Below are positions 5,829 through 15,925 of a stretch of 21,268 nucleotides of DNA, piece after piece. Within the stretch, counting starts at the first letter, position 1. Every line of letters begins with the position of its first letter. Location of the stretch: positions 1-21,268 of IMG/VR virus record IMGVR_UViG_3300034200_000616. One strand, 5' to 3'. Under the pieces are notes generated by a model, which made no database searches, was not told where the DNA came from, and worked only from the letters and a program-made list of their open reading frames with translations. Position numbers and translations under genes: made by a program. Source of the stretch: a virus.

Positions 5829-5960
5829 AAATCCCATAGAGGGCCAACGGGTGGTATGGTATGGCCTAAAACTACATGTAAAAACTACGCTGGATACCCC
5901 GCATCCATGGAAGCGTACAAAGTATCAAAATTATTGATTTGACCAAACTGGAGGAATTTG
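5829..5960. other. Leader region before the terminase genes; candidate cos or packaging region
   Basis: This stretch of about 130 bases carries no convincing gene. It holds a weak GGCCA/TGGCC inverted repeat (5842-5846, 5862-5866), a small TGGAT/ATCCA hairpin near 5891-5907 and the GGAGGA Shine-Dalgarno of TerS (5950-5955). In phages with a terminase-linked HNH gene the cos site often lies here, but no cos sequence can be recognised. Confidence 0.25.
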
Positions 5961-6422
5961 ATGACCGCGGGTCGTCCACGCAAACCTATCGAGCAGAAGC
6001 GCAAAACAGGCCGAACTCCTACAACGGATTCAGGTGGTCGCAAACTTCCTGATGTTCAGAAGATCACTGTCTTGCCGATGGCCGATGGTATTCCTACTCC
6101 TCCTATGGATCTCGGCCTAGAAGGTAGAGAGCTTTGGGGAAAAGCATGGGATCGTGCAATCACTTGGCTTTCTCCTGTAAGTGATTTAACACAAGTCCAT
6201 CATGCATGTCGAGTTGCAGATGATCTTAATTTGGCAAGAACAGTTTACAATACGACACGTGATTCACAAGACGGGCGGCTTGTGGTTGCACTAAGTAAAT
6301 CTTTCCATGAGGCTTTGGCCTCGTTAGGATTTACACCAACATCTCGCTCGCAATTAGGCGTAGCGGAGGTTAAGCGTGTCACAGCTCTCGAACAACTTAT
6401 TGCTACCAAACGAACCAAGTAA
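5961..6422 (+). CDS. terS: Terminase small subunit, P27-like
   Basis: The 153-residue protein begins GRPRKPIEQKRKTGR, a basic N-terminus typical of P27-family small terminases, has LGLEGRELWGKAWDRA at about 52-67 where the family shows a conserved LGxEGxxxWxxA helix, and ends with the FTPTSRSQLGVAEVKR signature near residues 125-140. It recognises phage DNA and hands it to the large subunit. ATG 5961 follows GGAGGA at 5950-5955 with 5-base spacing; the TTG one codon earlier is less likely. The end overlaps TerL by 47 bases. Confidence 0.87.
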   Translation: MTAGRPRKPIEQKRKTGRTPTTDSGGRKLPDVQKITVLPMADGIPTPPMDLGLEGRELWGKAWDRAITWLSPVSDLTQVHHACRVADDLNLARTVYNTTRDSQDGRLVVALSKSFHEALASLGFTPTSRSQLGVAEVKRVTALEQLIATKRTK

Positions 6423-7938
6423 TTCTTGGCCTCCTAAGTGGCTTACACCTGTTTCCGAAGAAGATCAATTAAGAGGCGATGGTCCTGTCTATAAACAGTT
6501 TGCTGAAACAGTATGTCGCGTTACTAAAGATTCATTAGGCGGACAAGCAGGAGAGTTAATTCGTTTTCGTAGTTGGCAAGAGAACCTTCTCAACCATGCT
6601 TTAGCAAGAAAAGAAAACGGTAGATTTAAGCACCGCATTGCTTTAATTGGAATGGCACGTAAAAATGGTAAGTCTGCTCTTGGTGCCTCTGTTGGTCTAG
6701 CAGGTTTAACACTAGGTGGACAAGGTTCTGAGATCTATTCATGCGCAGCAGATAGAGATCAAGCACGAATTGTGTTTGGTACTGCTAAGCGAATGGTTGA
6801 ATTAGACGAAGAATTGTCTAAAATGTTTACTCTTTACCGCGATGCAATTGAATATAAAGATACAGGTTCTGTCTATAAAGTCCTCTCGGCAGAGGCTTAC
6901 ACAAAAGAAGGTCTCAATCCGTCACCTCTTGTGATCTTCGATGAAGTTCATGCGCAGCCAAATCGTGAACTTTGGGATGTAATGTCTCTTGCCGGAGGCG
7001 CAAGATCTGATTCTTTGTTGTTCGGTATTACTACAGCTGGTGTAAAAACTCAGACTGATGGTCAAGATTCTTTGTGTTATTCACTTTACCAGTACGGACA
7101 GCAACTAGTTAAAAAAGAATTAGAGGATCCGTCATTCTTCTTTGCTTGGTGGGAACCAAAGAATGTTGAGGCAGATCATCGAGAACGATTCATGTGGGAA
7201 GAATCAAACCCAGGTTTTAACGACATTGTCGACTCTGAAGATTTTGAGTCTTCGGTGCTTAGAACACCAGAAGCAGAATTTCGAACTAAGCGAACTAACT
7301 GCTTTGTTTCAACAGCTACTGCTTGGCTCCCTACCGGAAGCTGGGACGCATTGGTTGACAAGGACAGAGTGCCAATGCAAGGTGAAGACGTCATTCTCGC
7401 ATTCGATGGAGCCTTCTCTAACGACTCTACAGCACTAATTGCGTGGCTTGTAGGTTCTGAAAAACCACATTTAATGGTTGTAGGACTATGGGAAAGACCA
7501 ATTGATGCGGATCAAGCGTGGCATGTGCCTGTTGCAGAGGTCGAAAAGACTATTATTGACACTTGTAGAGACGGTAGATTTAACGTAAAAGAGATTGTTT
7601 TCGATCCTGCACGATGGAATAGAACCTTTATGGTACTAGATGAAGATGGTTTACCGTGCGTTTCGTATCCAAACTCAGCAGAACGTATGGTCCCTGCTAC
7701 ACAAAAGTTCTATGAAGCTGTAGTCAATCAGTCATTTACACATGATGGTGATGAACGTCTTGCACGACATGTGGCTAACTGTGTGACTAAGCAATCATCA
7801 AGAGGGGTCATGGTTGCTAAAGCTTCATCTAGAAGAAAAGTAGATGCTGCTGTTGCTTCCATCTTTGGTTATGACCGAGCAACACAACCTCCTGCACCTA
7901 AAGAACCAGTTGCAAAATATTTCTCAATACAAGTATGA
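6376..7938 (+). CDS. terL: Terminase large subunit
   Basis: The 520-residue packaging motor shows both domains. The ATPase has a Walker A of the deviant phage type, MARKNGKS (93-100), and a Walker B VIFDE (186-190), followed by a coupling-motif-like GITTAG (217-222). The RNase-H-like nuclease has Asp344 in LAFDGAFSND, Asp410 in IVFDPARW and Asp490 in KVDAAVAS. It translocates DNA into the prohead using ATP and cuts concatemers. The start is GTG 6376, supported by GGAGG at 6365-6369 with 6-base spacing; this creates a long overlap with TerS. TTG 6400 is an alternative. Length is typical. Confidence 0.93.
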   Translation: MSQLSNNLLLPNEPSNSWPPKWLTPVSEEDQLRGDGPVYKQFAETVCRVTKDSLGGQAGELIRFRSWQENLLNHALARKENGRFKHRIALIGMARKNGKSALGASVGLAGLTLGGQGSEIYSCAADRDQARIVFGTAKRMVELDEELSKMFTLYRDAIEYKDTGSVYKVLSAEAYTKEGLNPSPLVIFDEVHAQPNRELWDVMSLAGGARSDSLLFGITTAGVKTQTDGQDSLCYSLYQYGQQLVKKELEDPSFFFAWWEPKNVEADHRERFMWEESNPGFNDIVDSEDFESSVLRTPEAEFRTKRTNCFVSTATAWLPTGSWDALVDKDRVPMQGEDVILAFDGAFSNDSTALIAWLVGSEKPHLMVVGLWERPIDADQAWHVPVAEVEKTIIDTCRDGRFNVKEIVFDPARWNRTFMVLDEDGLPCVSYPNSAERMVPATQKFYEAVVNQSFTHDGDERLARHVANCVTKQSSRGVMVAKASSRRKVDAAVASIFGYDRATQPPAPKEPVAKYFSIQV

Positions 7939-7946
7939 GGAGCATC

Positions 7947-8087
7947 ATGAAAAAACTTGACTTTGCTTTATTAACAGAATTGGCAGGAGTAATTCTTGTC
8001 GCCATCGGGGTCGCTATGTTCTCAGTTCCTCTTGCCTTTGTAACGGTAGGCGGATTTCTTATTTGGGCTACAGAAAAGGCTAATTGA
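7947..8087 (+). CDS. Small membrane protein (46 aa), function unknown
   Basis: ATG 7947 follows a strong GAGGAG at 7937-7942. The 46-residue product is nearly all hydrophobic from residue 9 to 42 (LLTELAGVILVAIGVAMFSVPLAFVTVGGF in outline), enough for two short transmembrane helices with a Ser-Pro turn, with charged residues only at the ends. Its position after TerL and before the fibre block could suit a holin-like or membrane-anchor protein, but single-gene hydrophobicity does not prove lysis function. The stop overlaps the next ATG. Confidence 0.65.
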   Translation: MKKLDFALLTELAGVILVAIGVAMFSVPLAFVTVGGFLIWATEKAN

Positions 8088-8433
8088 TGACCGCTGGTAT
8101 CTACAATACAACCATAGATCAAGGTTCTTTGTGGTCAGTTGTACTAGTTTACACTGATTCTAACAACGTACCTGTGAATTTAACAGGCTATACAGCATCA
8201 ATGCAACTGCGCCAGAACTATAATTCTACAACTGCAGACCTAACTTTGACTACAGCAAATGGTGGAATCACTATTGTTGGCGCTACAGGAACTATTACAA
8301 TCAATGCAACAGCTACTCAAACAGGTTTGCTTGAATCAGGTTTTTATGTTTATGATCTTGAATTAACATCAGGTTCAAACATTTCTCGTTTAATCCAAGG
8401 TCAATTAACAGTTGCAGAGCAGGTGACAAGATA

Positions 8434-8434
<1 letters not shown>
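8087..8434 (+). CDS. Beta-sandwich phage structural protein (fibre/baseplate-associated)
   Basis: The 115-residue protein opens with [39 protein letters not shown], the pattern of a widespread small phage/prophage beta-sandwich protein found next to tail-fibre genes, and closes with [23 protein letters not shown]-like strands and VAEQVTR. It is rich in Thr, Ser and Asn with no cysteine. It likely forms a structural or attachment domain for the fibre encoded next. ATG 8087 is preferred over the preceding TTG because it overlaps the upstream stop by one base; its stop TAA shares a base with the next ATG. Confidence 0.65.
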
Positions 8435-10221
<1,787 letters not shown>

Positions 10222-10240
10222 ACAAGCGAAAGCAGGAATC

Positions 10241-11032
10241 ATGACAGCAAGAATGCAACAACGCCGAGATACGGCAGCAAACTGGACCAGCACAAATCCA
10301 ACACTTGCAGCTGGCGAAATGGGTATTGAAACAGATACCTATAAATTCAAAGTTGGCAATGGTTCAACTGCATGGGCAACTTTGCCATACTCAGTTGATA
10401 TTCCTTCACAAACAGGTCAATCTGGAAAGTTTCTTAAAACAAACGGCACAGTTACAAGTTGGGACACTGTAGCTGGCGATATTGAAGGCGTAACAGCTGG
10501 CACTGGTTTGTCAGGTGGTGGTACAAGCGGTACAGTTACAGTTTCAATTGACACTGCTGTTACTGCTGATCTTACAACCGCACAAACGCTTACCAATAAA
10601 ACTTTAACTTCGCCAATTATTAACACTGCAACTTTTAACGATGGTGTTGTAAAAGGACTTGAAGAAGATGTCAACGTTGTGGCTTCTGCTGCAACTGGCA
10701 CAATCAACTTTGACGTTTCAACTGCTTCTGTTTGGTACTACACATCAAACGCAACCGCGAATCACACACTAAACTTTAGGTATTCAAGTGGAGTAGCGCT
10801 TAACTCAGCACTTGCCACTAACGACGCAATCACACTCGTTTGGCTAAACACTAACGGCGCAACTGCATATTATCCAAATGTGATACAAATTGATGGCAGT
10901 ACTGTAACACCAAAAGTAACTAGTGCAATTAGCAGTGGAAATGCATCAGCTATTGATGCTTATACATTCACAATTATTAAAACAGCTTCTGCAACATTCA
11001 CAGTTCTAGAAACACAAACTAAGTTCGCCTAA
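10241..11032 (+). CDS. Tail fibre protein with Mtd-like N-terminal domain
   Basis: The 263-residue protein starts MQQRRDTAANWTSTNP, then LAAGEMGIETDT and FKVGNGSTAWATLPY (residues about 5-50), the short beta-prism repeat found at the N-terminus of major tropism determinant-like and other fibre proteins. A middle part contains the common fibre motif LTTAQTLTNKTLTSPIINTATF (about 111-132), and the C-terminal half (about 145-263) is a beta-rich domain that probably forms the distal head. It is expected to trimerise and contribute to adsorption. ATG 10241 follows an AGGA at about 10233-10236. The first of three consecutive adhesin-type genes with different architecture starts just upstream, so a composite fibre is likely. 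Confidence 0.8.
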   Translation: MTARMQQRRDTAANWTSTNPTLAAGEMGIETDTYKFKVGNGSTAWATLPYSVDIPSQTGQSGKFLKTNGTVTSWDTVAGDIEGVTAGTGLSGGGTSGTVTVSIDTAVTADLTTAQTLTNKTLTSPIINTATFNDGVVKGLEEDVNVVASAATGTINFDVSTASVWYYTSNATANHTLNFRYSSGVALNSALATNDAITLVWLNTNGATAYYPNVIQIDGSTVTPKVTSAISSGNASAIDAYTFTIIKTASATFTVLETQTKFA

Positions 11033-11042
11033 AGGGGATCAA

Positions 11043-12836
11043 ATGCCTATTTTAGAATCATTTGCTGGAACCTCTGCGCGTGGTTTTGGTTTTGCTACTG
11101 GTTCAGGTTTTAATGGACCTATTGATTACTTAGTAATTGCTGGTGGCGGTGGAGGAGGCACTAACGTAGCTGGTGGCGGTGGAGCAGGTGGCTTGCGTTC
11201 AACTGTAACTGCTACAGGCGGCGGAGGTAGTTTAGAAACTGCTTTAACTATAAACGGTAAATCTGCTTATTACATAACTATTGGTGCAGGCGGAGCAGGT
11301 GGTACAGGATCTGATTCTGTCCGTGGTTCCAACGGCAATAATTCAACATTTGCAAGTATTGTTTCTATTGGCGGCGGTGGTGGTGGAACTTACGATAACT
11401 TGCCAAAGAATGGATTAGTTGGTGGTTCAGGTGGAGGCGGCGCTTCTTCAGCATCTGGACTAGCAGCAGGACTTGGCGGAGCTGGAACTACAAGTCAAGG
11501 TTTTTCTGGTGGAAATGCATTAGTTACTACCGGTACCCATTATCCTTCAGGCGGAGGTGGAGGCGCTGGCGCTGTTGGAGTAAACGCAAGTGGCAATACT
11601 GCTGGAAATGGTGGAGCTGGACTTGCTGTAAGCATAAGTGGATCATCTGTAACATACGCCGGCGGTGGTGGTGGCGGAAATAATGCTCTAGCTGGAACTG
11701 GTGGTTCTGGTGGTGGTGGAAATGGTGCTGTTTCTGGTAGCGCTGGCACACCAGGTTCTACTAATTCAGGTTCTGGCGGTGGCGGCGGTCACGCAGTGGG
11801 AGCTAATCCAGGTTCTTCTGGTGGTTCTGGAATTGTAGTCTTGCGTTATTCAGGAACTACAGCACGAGCAACTGGCGGAACTGTAACCAATGATGGTTCA
11901 AACACGATTCACACATTTACTTCATCAGGAACATTTACTCCTACTGGTGCAACAATTACTGCTAAAGCAACTGGCGGAAGTATAACAAGTGATGGAACTT
12001 ATTGGTACCATACATTTTTTAATTCAGGAACATTTTCTCCTGCTTCAACATTATCCTGCGATCTTTTAATAGTTGCAGGTGGCGGCGGTGGCGGTAGAGG
12101 TACAGCATCAGGTGGCGGAGGCGCAGGCGGTCTCAGAGGTTTTACTTCACAATCGTTAACTGCAAGTTCTTACACAGTTACTGTTGGTTCAGGCGGAGCA
12201 GGTGCGACTGTATCTACTGCTCAAGGTAGCAGCGGAGGTACATCATCAGTTGTAGGAACTGGGTTTTCACAAGCATCCTCAGGTGGAGGCTCAGGCGCTT
12301 CTGAATCAACTGGAGTATCTACTGGATCAGCTGGTGGTTCTAGTGGCGGTGGCAACTATCGTGGTAACGCATCAGCATCTGGAAACTCTGGTGGCTATAC
12401 ACCAGCAGAAGGTTTTACTGGTGGAACAGGCCAAAATAACGGCCCTAGTGGTAACTGGACAGGCGGCGGTGGAGGCGGAGCAACTGCTAATGGACAAACT
12501 TCACCAAATGCTTTTACAAGTGGTTCAGGAGGAGCAGGTTCATCTGCGTATTCATCTTGGGGTTCTGCTACTGGTACAGGTCAAAATATTTCTGGCACTT
12601 ATTGGTTTGCAGGCGGCGGAGGAGCTTCGGCTCAAAATGCTGGCGGAACAACGTGCGTTGCTGGAGTAGGCGGTAATGGTGGCGGAGGAGCAGGAATTTC
12701 AGATCAAACTGGCGGTTCTACTCTTGCTGGCATTAGTGGAACAACAAATACCGGCGGCGGCGGCGGCGGTGCTAGTACTCAAGGCGGCGGCGGCGCTGGT
12801 GGTAGCGGTATAGTTATAATTCGTTATGCAGTCTAA
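11043..12836 (+). CDS. Glycine-rich adhesin with two polyglycine domains
   Basis: The 597-residue protein has a short N-terminal region (1-27) and two large glycine-rich domains with matching borders. Domain 1 opens with YLVIAGGGGGG near residue 29 and closes with GSGIVVLRYSG near 272. A linker holds two similar short beta segments (HTFTSSGTFTP and HTFFNSGTFSP). Domain 2 opens with LLIVAGGGGGG near 344 and closes with GSGIVIIRYAV at the C-terminus. Runs of G spaced by small residues are typical of polyglycine-II sandwich adhesins, such as the receptor-binding tip of phage S16. It probably forms the receptor-binding end of the fibre encoded upstream; this is inferred. AGGGG precedes ATG 11043. 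Confidence 0.8.
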   Translation: MPILESFAGTSARGFGFATGSGFNGPIDYLVIAGGGGGGTNVAGGGGAGGLRSTVTATGGGGSLETALTINGKSAYYITIGAGGAGGTGSDSVRGSNGNNSTFASIVSIGGGGGGTYDNLPKNGLVGGSGGGGASSASGLAAGLGGAGTTSQGFSGGNALVTTGTHYPSGGGGGAGAVGVNASGNTAGNGGAGLAVSISGSSVTYAGGGGGGNNALAGTGGSGGGGNGAVSGSAGTPGSTNSGSGGGGGHAVGANPGSSGGSGIVVLRYSGTTARATGGTVTNDGSNTIHTFTSSGTFTPTGATITAKATGGSITSDGTYWYHTFFNSGTFSPASTLSCDLLIVAGGGGGGRGTASGGGGAGGLRGFTSQSLTASSYTVTVGSGGAGATVSTAQGSSGGTSSVVGTGFSQASSGGGSGASESTGVSTGSAGGSSGGGNYRGNASASGNSGGYTPAEGFTGGTGQNNGPSGNWTGGGGGGATANGQTSPNAFTSGSGGAGSSAYSSWGSATGTGQNISGTYWFAGGGGASAQNAGGTTCVAGVGGNGGGGAGISDQTGGSTLAGISGTTNTGGGGGGASTQGGGGAGGSGIVIIRYAV

Positions 12837-12849
12837 CTAGGGGGATAAA

Positions 12850-13044
12850 ATGACAGTAACTAAGATCAAACAAAACAAACCGACTCAATGCTTTTCATAT
12901 GAAGTTAATATGTTAGTGCATATTATTGCAGACGATGAAGCAGCAGCTAAGTCACAACTTGATGAAAAAGGTGGCATTGTAACCAAACGTGATGTCAAGT
13001 TAGTAAATACAGTAATTCTTTACGGCGAAGATAAGGATAAGTAA
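12850..13044 (+). CDS. Hypothetical small protein (64 aa)
   Basis: The 64-residue frame follows an AGGGGG Shine-Dalgarno just upstream of ATG 12850. The product is a mixed alpha/beta protein with VNMLVHIIADDEAAAKSQL in the middle and a VNTVILYGED strand near the end, no cysteine pairs and no membrane segment. The next gene begins immediately after its stop. No family is recognised. Position suggests a fibre-associated accessory, for example a chaperone, but this is not shown by the sequence. Confidence 0.65.
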   Translation: MTVTKIKQNKPTQCFSYEVNMLVHIIADDEAAAKSQLDEKGGIVTKRDVKLVNTVILYGEDKDK

Positions 13045-13386
13045 ATGGGTCACTATGCAAAAGTAGAAGATGGAATTGTCACACAAGTTATTGTTGCTGA
13101 TGGACCAGACTGGTGTGAACAAAACTTAGGTGGAGAATGGGTTCAAACCTCATATAATACAAAAGGCGGAGTTCATTCAAATGGCAAGTTTCCAATTCAC
13201 AAGAACTACGCTGGCATTGGTTACACCTTTGATGGCGTCGGGTTTGCAGCACCGCAACCGTTTGCTTCTTGGACAAAGAATATAGACACTTATCTTTGGG
13301 AAGCACCAACTCCGATGCCAACGGAGGGCGGTCCCTACAAGTGGGACGAAGACACACTTTCTTGGGTTGAAGTGCCAACAGAATGA
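13045..13386 (+). CDS. Small fibre-associated protein widespread in aquatic phages
   Basis: The 113-residue protein begins HYAKVEDGIVTQVIVAD, continues WVQTSYNTKGGVH and KNYAGIGYTFD, and ends FASWTKNIDTYLWEAPTPMPTEGG with WDEDTLSWVEV. This order of motifs is familiar from short proteins encoded beside tail-fibre genes in many cyanophages and marine phages; no function is established. The aromatic-rich, beta-prone composition fits a virion component. It starts directly after the preceding stop and overlaps the glycosyltransferase by ATGA. Confidence 0.7.
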   Translation: MGHYAKVEDGIVTQVIVADGPDWCEQNLGGEWVQTSYNTKGGVHSNGKFPIHKNYAGIGYTFDGVGFAAPQPFASWTKNIDTYLWEAPTPMPTEGGPYKWDEDTLSWVEVPTE

Positions 13387-14483
13387 AAAAGGTCGGGGGA
13401 CCAATAAGATTTCACGTTGTGGCATTGCCACACACACAAGTAACAAAAGACTTTACAAGCTGCGCATTCACCGAAAAGGTAAGGCGCTTCTGTATCATGA
13501 TGACAGATCTTGGCCATGAAGTTATTCTTTATGCTGGATCAGAAAATGAAGCACCTGTAACAGAACTAGTAACTTGTATTTCAGAAGATGAAAGACAAGC
13601 TGCTGTAGGTAATAATCACTATACTTCAGCTTCATTTGATACAACTTTACCGCATTGGCAAATGTTTAATGGCAATGTCATTAAAGAAATGACCGATAGA
13701 CTACAACCAAAAGACTTTATTTGTCTTATTGGTGGATATGCTCACAAACCAATTGCAGATGCTTTCCCAGATCATATGTCAGTAGAGTTTGGCATCGGTT
13801 ATGGTGGGACTTTTGCAAGATACCGTGTGTTTGAGTCTTATGCATGGATGCATTCAATCTATGCAGGTCATAAAAATCCAACCACAGTAGATGGTGGATT
13901 CTTTGATGCAGTTATAAATGGTTACCTCGAGCCTAAAATGTTTCCAAAAGGATCAGGCAAAGGTGACTATTACTTCTATATTGGACGCATGATCGAGCGA
14001 AAAGGCTTTAGAATTGCTCAAGAAGTATGTGAACGATTAGGCAAAAGGTTAATTTTGGCAGGTCCAGGTGATGAAAGAGGCACCGGTTATGGCGAGTTTA
14101 TAGGCAATATTGGTCCTGAAGAGCGAGCAGAACTAATGGGAAATGCCATTGCTTTGTTTGCTCCAACTACTTATATTGAACCATTTGGAAATATAGTAGT
14201 AGAAGCTCAGACTTGTGGAACTCCAACAATCACAACCGATTGGGGAGCTTTTACAGAAACTAATATCCACGGAATTACTGGTTTTAGATGTAGATCTCTT
14301 GCAGACTTTATTAAAGCTGCAGAAGATGTAAAAGATCTTGACAGAGATTTTATCAGAAAACAAGCAATAGAAAAATACTCACTTAAAGCAATTGCACCTA
14401 AGTATGAAGATTACTTTCAAAGGTTGTTGACCCTATGGGACGATGGCTGGTATCAACTAAGCACAGAAAAGGCAGATAAATGA
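13383..14483 (+). CDS. Glycosyltransferase, GT-B fold (GT4-like)
   Basis: The 366-residue protein has a two-domain GT-B layout. The N-terminal part includes a LGHEVILYAGSENEAP strand-loop (43-58). The C-terminal half carries the donor-binding signature: YIGRMIERKGF (199-209), LILAGPGD (223-230), and EPFGNIVVE (266-274), the EX7E motif of GT4-type retaining transferases, followed by CGTPTITTDWGA. It transfers a sugar from a nucleotide-sugar to an unknown acceptor. Lying between fibre genes and portal, it may glycosylate virion proteins; given the hydroxymethylase homologue at 1669-2478, glycosylation of hydroxymethylated DNA is an alternative. ATGA overlaps exist on both sides. Confidence 0.88.
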   Translation: MKKVGGPIRFHVVALPHTQVTKDFTSCAFTEKVRRFCIMMTDLGHEVILYAGSENEAPVTELVTCISEDERQAAVGNNHYTSASFDTTLPHWQMFNGNVIKEMTDRLQPKDFICLIGGYAHKPIADAFPDHMSVEFGIGYGGTFARYRVFESYAWMHSIYAGHKNPTTVDGGFFDAVINGYLEPKMFPKGSGKGDYYFYIGRMIERKGFRIAQEVCERLGKRLILAGPGDERGTGYGEFIGNIGPEERAELMGNAIALFAPTTYIEPFGNIVVEAQTCGTPTITTDWGAFTETNIHGITGFRCRSLADFIKAAEDVKDLDRDFIRKQAIEKYSLKAIAPKYEDYFQRLLTLWDDGWYQLSTEKADK

Positions 14484-15925
14484 GTCTATCGAATAGACTG
14501 CGTAAAGCAGGAGAAAAAAGGTCAAACAATCAGTACCTTGAACCATTTTTACCTGGCCGCGCTCTATATGCAACTCCAGCTGGAGTAGATGTAAACTCTG
14601 ATACAGCAATTCGCATGTCAACTGTTTATGCTTGCGTACGACTATTAGGTGACACTATTAGTTCTCTTCCACTTTCTGCTTATGTCCGTCGTGGACGTTC
14701 TAGAATAAATTATGCATCAGTATATGGCGATATGCCTGCTTGGATTAACAAACCAAATCCTGATTCAACTCGTTTAGAGTTCTATGAGCAAGTAATTTCT
14801 TCTCTAAACCTTCATGGCAATGCATTCATTTTAACCGTACGTGACGATCTGGGCGACGTTCAAGAACTTTACTGCATAAACCCACTCCAAGTTCGTATTC
14901 GTCGTCCTGATCCAATGGGCGAGATTGAGTACATAGTTACGCTTGCCCAAAATGCGCAAGATCCGGTAAACCAGTTCTACGATAATGCACAACCTTTTGA
15001 TCCAATGTCAGTAAAAACAATGGTGCTAACAAAGAATGAAATGCTACACATTCCTATGTTTAGACTACCTGGACAATTGCTTGGACTTGGCCCTATTGCA
15101 GCAGCTCGCATTACTTTAGGTTCTGCTATGGCCGCAGAAGTTTATGCAGCAAGTTACTTTGGAAATGCAGCAAATCCTGGTGGAGTTATTGAATCTCCAG
15201 GTGAAATGACTGAAGAGCAAGCCGCTGACATTGCACGAAACTGGAATATGTCACACACAGGACCTTATCGTGCAGGAAAGCTTGGCATTCTAACTAGCGG
15301 CGCAACATTTAAGCCGCTTACTCTTAATGCTGCAGATGCACAATTGCTAGAAGTACGCAGGTTTGGTGTAGAAGAAATTGCTAGACTATTTCGTGTACCT
15401 GTATCTTTACTTGGTCATCCTGTTGCAGGAGCAATGTCATTCGCATCTGTTGAAGCTCAGAACTTATCATTTGTTCAGCACTCTTTAAGACCTTTACTAG
15501 AAAGACTAGAACAAGCACTATCACCATTGCTTCCTGAATCAGATGGATTTATTAAGTTTAACCTAGACGCTCTACTACGTGGAACAACACTAGAACGCTA
15601 CGATGCCTATACAAAAGGTTTACGCGAAGGTTTCTTGAGTCTAAACGATGTCCGTTATGTAGAAGATCTTGCACCTCTTGGAGAGTCTGGAGATCAATAC
15701 CGTGTTCCGCTGCAGAATATTGATGCGGCAGATGCAAAAGATGTTGGCTTAAACCTACGTGCCGATATTGCAGCCAAGTTAATTCAAGTAGGTTTTGATC
15801 CAAAATCAGTAATTGATGCTGTTGGTTTACCTGATATGAATCACACAGGTTTACCTTCAAATCAATTACAACCAATCTCTACAATCGATCCAGCGGATCC
15901 AAAAGCAGCATACGAGGTTGAATAA
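14480..15925 (+). CDS. Portal protein, HK97-type
   Basis: The 481-residue protein matches phage portal proteins throughout: TAIRMSTVYACVRLLGDTISSLPLSAY near 42-68, LEFYEQVISSLNLHGNAFI near 98-116, an IPMFR loop, LGPIAAARITLGSAMAAEVYAASYFGNAANPGGVI near 200-236, and EIARLFRVPVSLLGHPVAGAMSFASVEAQNLSF near 297-330. It forms the dodecameric ring at one capsid vertex through which DNA enters and to which the tail attaches. It is ATGA-coupled to the glycosyltransferase and its stop shares a base with the protease start, so portal, protease and capsid follow the HK97 order. Confidence 0.94.
   Translation: MSLSNRLRKAGEKRSNNQYLEPFLPGRALYATPAGVDVNSDTAIRMSTVYACVRLLGDTISSLPLSAYVRRGRSRINYASVYGDMPAWINKPNPDSTRLEFYEQVISSLNLHGNAFILTVRDDLGDVQELYCINPLQVRIRRPDPMGEIEYIVTLAQNAQDPVNQFYDNAQPFDPMSVKTMVLTKNEMLHIPMFRLPGQLLGLGPIAAARITLGSAMAAEVYAASYFGNAANPGGVIESPGEMTEEQAADIARNWNMSHTGPYRAGKLGILTSGATFKPLTLNAADAQLLEVRRFGVEEIARLFRVPVSLLGHPVAGAMSFASVEAQNLSFVQHSLRPLLERLEQALSPLLPESDGFIKFNLDALLRGTTLERYDAYTKGLREGFLSLNDVRYVEDLAPLGESGDQYRVPLQNIDAADAKDVGLNLRADIAAKLIQVGFDPKSVIDAVGLPDMNHTGLPSNQLQPISTIDPADPKAAYEVE

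Noticed and set aside
5856-5942. A 28-codon frame in the terminase leader
   Set aside because: No correctly spaced Shine-Dalgarno, no recognisable domain and poor start context; it is more likely part of a non-coding leader.
7947-8087. Holin call for the 46-residue membrane protein
   Set aside because: Two short hydrophobic stretches alone are not enough, and no endolysin gene lies nearby in the window.
11527-11751. Minus-strand Pro-rich and His/Gln-rich frames opposite the glycine-rich adhesin
   Set aside because: They arise from the complement of GGN runs and show no start signals.
13383-14483. GT-B enzyme as a T4-type DNA glucosyltransferase
   Set aside because: The visible motifs are those of general GT4-like enzymes. 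No specific similarity to T4 alpha- or beta-glucosyltransferase was seen, so DNA is kept only as an alternative acceptor.
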